From Anisakis pegreffii (lineage: Eukaryota; Nematoda; Chromadorea; Rhabditida; Anisakidae): 64,000 bases of DNA. The stretch is taken from NCBI GenBank assembly GCA_035041965.1, contig JAPYMA010000908.1, positions 62,001 through 126,000 on the forward strand, given 5' to 3'. How positions within the stretch are numbered: the first letter of the stretch is position 1; every line of letters begins with the position of its first letter. The position numbers and the translations under genes were made by a program. The notes under the pieces are model-generated. The model saw only the letters and a list, made by a program, of their open reading frames with translations. It had not been told where the DNA came from and did not search any database. This document shows positions 57,996-64,000 of the stretch, piece after piece.

Positions 57996-58605
57996 TCATC
58001 AGCAATTTCACTGAATGAATGAGTTCTTCGTTACTCATGATATAAGAAATTGTTCTCCAAAATTCGGTTTTTTACACTCGAAAACAGCAAAACGTTGGTT
58101 CAGAATCCGGGAAGTGCAATATGCAGTTTATCGATTGTTTTGTTCAGCTGAAGATGAACAAATGTCCGCGTTACCCAATGATAATCTACTCACTCTCTAC
58201 AACCTTCGCCATGAAACCGTTCTAAATTGTTAATCCATAAATGCTTTGCAATGAGAAGAACCGTAAGGAACACCTAAGAAACAGAATGTTTAGATTATAT
58301 AATTATAACGAAATCTTGATTTGAACGATGAACCAACACTTCAGTTACTGATGGCGATGCCTCGCCGAAAAAATCAATCTCTATCTCATCGGATGTCGGG
58401 CGTACTATCAGTAACTCTGGAAATTCTGTGGGTCAGTTATGCTCTCTTCGACCACCTGGACATTGTCCTCTTGAAACAGCTCATTAATTGAAATCATACA
58501 AACAGGAGAAAGTCATTTGTGTGTTGTTGTTGTCATGAAGCAACACCACTTTCTGTGATTGTTGACGAATGAAGTAGACTTTGATGTTCAACGGTTTATT
58601 TTGAG

Positions 58606-58850
58606 ACTGCGGCTGTCAGCTGATGAATTGTCTCGACGATAAGGAGAAAAGTTGCGGTGGTTTCAGTGTGACCTGCTTATCATTTTCACGGGACTGTTAT
58701 CGTTCGTATGACCTATGTGAAGCTGGTAAAATAGGTAGATTTTTTAATATTGATTGCTCTAGTGGATTTACGCGCTCCCGTAATACTTATATTTACTTTT
58801 GTTTTCTCGAACAGTCCAAAAATTTTAATAAAGGAGTGAAGTTGATATAA
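58606..58850 (+). CDS. Small Cys-rich exon, unit 1
   Basis: Open from after TATTTTGAG (entered in phase 1, first codon completed by the preceding exon) to TAA at 58,850. Nine Cys with regular spacing: CGCQLMNC, then C-x6-C repeats in the CGGFSVTC..C..C region, then CEAGK, DCSSGF and YFC. The composition suggests a disulphide-rich secreted domain. A start at ATG 58,623 is also possible but would leave no signal peptide. A signal-peptide-like exon at 54,510 has the matching phase. Family unrecognised. Confidence 0.5.
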
Positions 58851-60175
58851 TGAGTTCGTTTCATAAAACCATGACATAAAGTTGGAATTCTGGTTTATTT
58901 GGACCGTCGGATTGAACGGAAACAGAACAACTACAATTTTGTTTGAAAGCATTCAGTTTATCACCAGATATAAGCATTATATAAAGCAGGCTATGGACAC
59001 TACATTATAGAAAGTGCTCGATCGGCGGTAGAATCAAGTTTAATCACATCCAACATGGAGCGTAATGCCATCAGCTATAAAACTGCTGTGGGTATGGTAC
59101 TTTCTATCTCATTGCAAGGATATTTTCCTATTGAAAGAGCTCATGAGGCTGCAGTGGTGTTTGACGTTGAACGTCATTTGATACTTAACGCCGACAACGT
59201 TTGATGTTAAACGCTGGTTATTGCATTTAAAAAGACGTCTTCTTTAAGATTGCCGTCGTGAGCTGCAGCTATGCTCTCAGCGTGCGTTTATAAGCTCGCT
59301 ATCGTCAGAGGGGATTTGCTCCATATCTCTAACAGTTTGTCATAGTTTGAATGACCGGTGCAAAGATGCTGCGAGTGGTAAGTTTGCTTAATAATGACTG
59401 CTCTATCTGATGCTTATGACCCCGAATGTGATGGTAATGTTCCGAGATGCGTTCACTCACTTTTCTAATTCGAATTCGTTCAACAATTTTAAAATAGAAG
59501 TGACGTTTAATATAGAAGTGACGTTTAACGTTACGATATATTTGAATGCCTTCGCAAAGCTTTATGGTAATGTGCTCAAACTTCACGATAAACCCGACTG
59601 AAATTGTTCGACAGTAACAAATAGAACGACTATCTTTGAGATTTACAATGAAATGTTGACATAAACGATGAAGCAATAGAATACTTACGGAAAGTAGTCC
59701 AACTGTTACACTCTTATTATGTGACCTTTGCAAATAAAAAGTTGAAAATAGAGTCACTTTTCCGTTGTGCGATTATCATCAAAATGAGATTTTCTTAATT
59801 CATTTGGTTTTTTTCGTTATTCTAGGATTCTTTCGTTATTCCATGTCTCTTTTTTGAAATCCCATCCTACCTCCCCGGCAACAGTTCAGGCAGTATATTT
59901 GCCGTATTAGTTATCCACTGTACCGAATTCGGATAAACTTATTATCATGCGAATAAATATTATTATCGGGCGTACTATCAGTAACTCTGGAAATTCTGTG
60001 GGTCAGTTATGCTCTCTCCGACTACCTGTACATTGTCCTCTTGAAACAGCTCATTAATAGAAAGCATACATACAGGAGAAAGTCATTTGTGTGTTGTTGT
60101 TGTCATGAAGCAACACCACTTTCTGTGATTGTTGACGAATGAAATAGACTTTGATGTTCAACGGTTTATTTTGAG

Positions 60176-60432
60176 ACTGCGGCTGTCAGCTGATGAATTG
60201 TCTCGACGATAAGGAGAAAAGTTGCGGTGGTTTCAGTGTGACCTGCTTATCACATTCACCGGAATGTTATCGTTCGTATGACCTATGTGAAGCTGGTAAA
60301 ATAGGTAGATTTTATAATATTGATTGCTCTAGTGGATTTATGCGCTCCCGTGACACTTATATTTACTTTGGTTTCTCCGACCAGTCCAAAAATTTTAATA
60401 AAGGAGTGAAGTTATCGCCGAACTTGATATAA
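60176..60432 (+). CDS. Small Cys-rich exon, unit 2
   Basis: Same exon as in unit 1, with FSRDC replaced by HSPEC and the last Cys changed to Gly (YFGF). The frame is intact and ends four codons later (LSPNLI). Substitutions change residues without creating stops. Confidence 0.5.
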
Positions 60433-61689
60433 TAAGTTCGTTTCTTAAAACCATGACATAAAGTTGGAATTCTGGTTTATTTGGACCGTCCGTTTAGTTT
60501 ATCACCAGATATAAGCATTATACAAAGCAGGCAATGGACACTACGTTATAGAAAGTGCTCGATCGGCGGTCGAATCAACTTTAATCACATCCAAGATAGA
60601 GCGTAATGCCACCAGCTCTGAAACTGTTGTGGGTATGGTACTTTCTATCTCATTGCACGGATATTTTCCTATTGAAAGAACTCATGAAGCTACAGTGGTG
60701 TTTGACGTTGAACGTCGTTTGATACTTAACGACGACAACGTTTGATGTTAAATGTCGTTTGTTGCATTTAAAAGACGTCTTCTTTAAGATTGCGGTCGTG
60801 AGCTACAGCTATGCTCTCAGCATGCGTTTATAAGTTCGCTATCGTCAGAGGGGACTTGCTCCATATCTCTAACAGTTTGTCATCGTTTATATGACCGGTG
60901 CAAAGATGCTGCGAGTGGTAAGTTTGCCTAATAATGACTGCTCTATCTGATGCCTGTGACCCCGAATGAGATGGTGATGTTCCGAGATGCGTTCACTCAC
61001 TTTTGTATCTCGAATTCGTTCAACAATTTTAAAATAGAAGTGACGTTACGATATATTTGAATGCCTTCGCAAAGCTTTATGGTAATGTGCTCAAGCTTCA
61101 CGTTAAACCCGACTGAAATTGTTCGACAGTAACAAATAGAACGATTATCTTTGAGATTTTCAATGAAATGTTGATATAAACGATGAGGCAATAGAATACT
61201 TACGGAAAGTAGTCCAATTATTACACTCTTATTATGTGACCTTTGTAAATAAAAAGTTGAAAATAGAGTCACTTTTCCGTTGTGCGATTATCATCAAAAT
61301 GAGATTTTCTTAATTCATTTGGTTTTTTCGTTATTCTAGGATTCTTTCGTTATTCCATGTCTCTTTTTTGAAATCCCATCCTACCTCCCCGGCAACAGTT
61401 CAGGCAGTATATTTGCCGTATTAGTTATCCACTGTACCGAATTCGGATAAACTTATTATCATGCGAATAAATATTATTATCGGGCGTACTATCAGTAACT
61501 CTGGAAATTCTGTGGGTCAGTTATGCTCTCTCCGACCACCTGGACATTGTCCTCTTGAAACAGCTCATTAATTGAAATCATACAAACAGGAGAAAGTCAT
61601 TTGTGTGTTGTTGTTTTCATGAAGCAACACCACTTTCTGTGATTGTTGACGAATGAAGTAGACTTTGATGTTCAACGGTTTATTTTGAG

Positions 61690-61946
61690 ACTGCGGCTGT
61701 CAGCTGATGAATTGTCTCGACGATAAGGAGAAATGTTGCGGTGGTTTCAGTGTGACCTGCTTATCACTTTCACCGGAATGTTATCGTTCGTATGATCTAT
61801 GTGAAGCTGGTAAAATAGGTAGATTTTTTAATATTGATTGCTCTAGTGGATTTATGCGCTCCCGTAATACTTATATTTACTTTTGTTTTCTCGAACAGTC
61901 CAAAAATTTTAATAAAGGAGTGAAGTTATCGCCGAACTTGATATAA
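61690..61946 (+). CDS. Small Cys-rich exon, unit 3
   Basis: Same exon with EKCCGG (an extra Cys) and LSPEC. The frame is intact to LSPNLI. The differences among the three units are mostly amino-acid changing, with Cys gain and loss. Confidence 0.5.
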
Positions 61947-62696
61947 TAAGTTCCTTTCATAAAACCATGACATAAAGTTGGAATTCTGGTTTATTTGGAC
62001 GTCGGATTGAACAGGAACAGAACAACTACAATTTCTTTGAAAGCGTTTAGTTTATCACCAGATATAAGCATTATATAAAGCAGGCAATGGACACTACGTT
62101 ATAGAAAGTGCTCGATCGGCGGTCGAATCAACTTTAATCACATCCAAGATAGAGCGTAATGCCACCAGCTCTGAAACTGTTGTGGGTATGGTACTTTCTA
62201 TCTCATTGCACGGATATTTTCCTATTGAAAGAACTCATGAAGCTACAGTGGTGTTTGACGTTGAACGTCGTTTGATACTTAACGACGACAACGTTTGATG
62301 TTAAATGTCGTTTGTTGCATTTAAAAAGACGTCTTCTTTAAGATTGCGGTCGTGAGCTGCAGCTATGCTCTCAGCGTGCGTTTATAAGTTCGCTATCGTC
62401 AGAGGGGATTTGCTCCATATCTCTAACAGTTTGTCATCGTTTATATGACCGGTGCAAAGATGCTGCGAGTGGTAAGTTTGCCTAATAATGACTGCTGTAT
62501 CTGATACTTATGACCCCGAATGAGATGGTGATGTTCCGAGATGCGTTCACTCACTCTTGTATCTCGAATTCGTTCAACAATTTTAATATAGAAGTGACGT
62601 TACGATATATTTGAATGCCTTCGCAAAGCTTTATGGTAATGTGCTCAAGCTTCACGTTAAACCCGACTGAAATTGTTCGACAGTAACAAATAGAAC

Positions 62697-63261
62697 TGTA
62701 ACCAAGTCGAATATCATTCTCAAAACATAAAATATAAATCTAAGGAATTTAAGATATAACCCAAACAGAACGCTTAATATCTTCAATTCAAATCTCAAAG
62801 GCAAAAGATTCCCACAAACAAATCCTAAGCAACAACAAAATGTTATGAGAAAATCTATTGCAGGTCGGAAGTGAAGCACGGGTACTTAAGGAGAGAAGTG
62901 CGAAAGAACGGGGTCGGTCGGTCGGTCTCAGTTCATTCAGTCAGTGAATCAGTCAATAATTCAAGTATCAAGTCTAATGTTCAACCAATATATCAACTCG
63001 TATTGAAGCCGTCAGAGAATTGTTCATCAGCAGTGTTCCAGAAGTCATATTAATCGTATCAATTAACTATATTTTGTGAAGAATATAATTGTTGTGTGGG
63101 CCTGAGTAGGTCCTTTATCTATCGCTGCTGATCATATAGTAATCAACTGAAAAGTCATATTGTCATAATTATTGTATTGTTAAACGCTTCCACTTGCGTT
63201 TGACAATAAACTCTATATCAAACTCTCAGTCGCATATCCACCGACAATCATTATTTTTACT
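62697..63261 (+). mobile_element. Solo LTR (Gypsy-like) with 4-bp target duplication
   Basis: 565 bp starting TGTAACCAAGTC and ending TTTTTACT, flanked by GAAC on both sides (62,693-62,696 and 63,262-63,265). Units 1 and 2 of the triplication keep the uninterrupted site (AATAGAACGAC/TATC), proving precise insertion. It contains GGTCGGTCGGTCGGTCTC and AATAAACTCT near the 3' end as a possible poly-A signal. The 4-bp duplication and TGTAAC start suggest Gypsy, but the end is not a canonical CA. Confidence 0.85.
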
Positions 63262-63844
63262 GAACGATTATCTTTGAGATTTACAATGAAATGTTGATAT
63301 AAACAATGAAGCAATAGAATACTCACGGAACTTACGGAAAGTAGTCCAACTATAACACTCTTATTATGTGACCTTTGCAAATGAAAAGTTGAAAATAAAG
63401 TCACTTTTCCGTTGTGCGATTATCACCAAAATGAGATTTTCTTAATTCATTTGGTTTTTTTCGTTATTCTAGGATTCTTTCGTTATTCCATGTCTCTTTT
63501 CTGAAATCCCATCCTACCTCTCCAGCAACAGTTCAGGCAGTATATTTGCCGTATCATCATCCACTGTACCGAATTCGAATAAACTATTTATCATGCGAAT
63601 AAATATTATTATCATTATTTCCACTCATGTGTGATACCATTTCCATTACTTGTGTTTCGCATACGACGCATCAGTTAATGTGAATCGTGATGCCAGTAAG
63701 TGTGAATGTCACTCTTCATTTATTATATTTCACAAATGTTACTTTTAAGCAACAATACAAACTAGTCAGATCCAAACTGTACCATATTAAGCAATACTGA
63801 ATAACATACACAAAAAGCGAGCAAAACTGCAAACCAAAATGCGT

Positions 63845-64000
63845 GGTTTTAGTAACGTACTTCAAATAATGAGAAAATATTGCAAATTTTACTGAAGATA
63901 GCTAAAAAGAAATAGATTTTCACATAAGGTGACAGAATTCCGTCATGCAAAATCCCTACAATGAATTTCATTGAGGATCATGAAAAAAAGGGTGTTCAAT
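63845..64000 (+). repeat. Repeat shared with 52,905-53,060, cut by window end
   Basis: Matching blocks in the same order and orientation as at 52.9 kb, including GGATCATGAAAAAAAGG.TGTTCAAT, which continues to the last base. The element extends past the window, so its type is unknown. Confidence 0.65.

Larger units (their letters stand above)
58397..63615 (+). repeat. Tandem triplication, unit about 1.5 kb
   Basis: Three head-to-tail units start with CGGGCGTACTATCAGTAACT at 58,397, 59,967 and 61,481 (spacings 1,570 and 1,514 bp). The junctions fall within AATATTATTATC|GGGCG. The third unit ends near 63,615 and is lengthened by a solo LTR. Units differ by scattered substitutions and small indels, such as a repeated 14-bp GAAGTGACGTTTAA segment in unit 1. 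Confidence 0.9.

Noticed and set aside
59329..63404. Recurrent minus-strand frames starting MTLFSTF in each 1.5-kb unit, with a GTAAGT donor and a TTTCAG acceptor downstream
   Set aside because: The phases of the two putative exons do not join without a stop, and frame lengths vary among units. Conservation is explained by the recent triplication.
1..64000. CRISPR arrays, operons, bacterial promoters, rRNA genes
   Set aside because: None seen. Intron-bearing genes, LTR elements and a SINE show this is eukaryotic DNA.

Overview
The window looks like nuclear DNA of an invertebrate animal, most likely an ecdysozoan and plausibly a nematode. It is AT-rich and gene-poor, with short exons bounded by GT..AG introns (acceptors TTTCAG, TTACAG, TTTTAG). 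It also holds a neurogenin-type bHLH gene, a BEL/Pao retrotransposon, hAT-like elements and a tRNA-derived SINE. The species cannot be fixed from sequence alone.

Layout. 1-19.8 kb is almost empty: low-complexity DNA, a minisatellite at 2.3 kb, a dispersed repeat family (9.3, 14.8-15.5 and again 51.9-52.4 kb) and four weak candidate exon groups (2.6, 12, 14.3-14.7 and 17.2 kb). 19.87-21.46 kb carries a plus-strand neurogenin gene whose bHLH is split by an intron inside helix 2. 21.5-25.0 kb is its 3' flank and otherwise featureless.

25.0-50.5 kb is the centre of the window. A locus on the minus strand is present twice in tandem (about 25,045-37,980 and 39,219-50,485). Its protein is unknown to me. 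It is built from a repeated cassette of exons (347 + 109 + 84 nt, phases 0-2, 2-0, 0-0) that encodes exactly 180 residues per repeat. Copy 1 has five cassettes plus a long 361-codon terminal exon. Copy 2 has four cassettes plus a truncated terminal exon. In the two older cassettes the first exon is split by an extra intron. I derived exon borders from paralogue comparison and phase matching. Several 5' exons remain unresolved, and both copies carry lesions (frameshifts and an early stop in copy 1; a lost splice donor and truncated tail in copy 2). Mobile elements differ between the copies: a 162-bp hAT MITE, a 552-bp GC-rich hAT-like element and a 222-bp foldback element in copy 2, and a 5' stub of the GC-rich element in copy 1.

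50.5-64 kb: a SINE, a dispersed-repeat copy, a signal-peptide-like exon, then a BEL/Pao retrotransposon (54,592-57,695, TSD TTAAT) reduced to gag-protease plus an env tail. After it come a degenerate copy and three tandem about 1.5-kb units, each with a small Cys-rich exon. The third unit carries a solo LTR (62,697-63,261, TSD GAAC) whose empty site is preserved in its two sister units. The plausible story is a lineage-specific secreted Cys-rich family expanding by tandem duplication in repeat-rich DNA.
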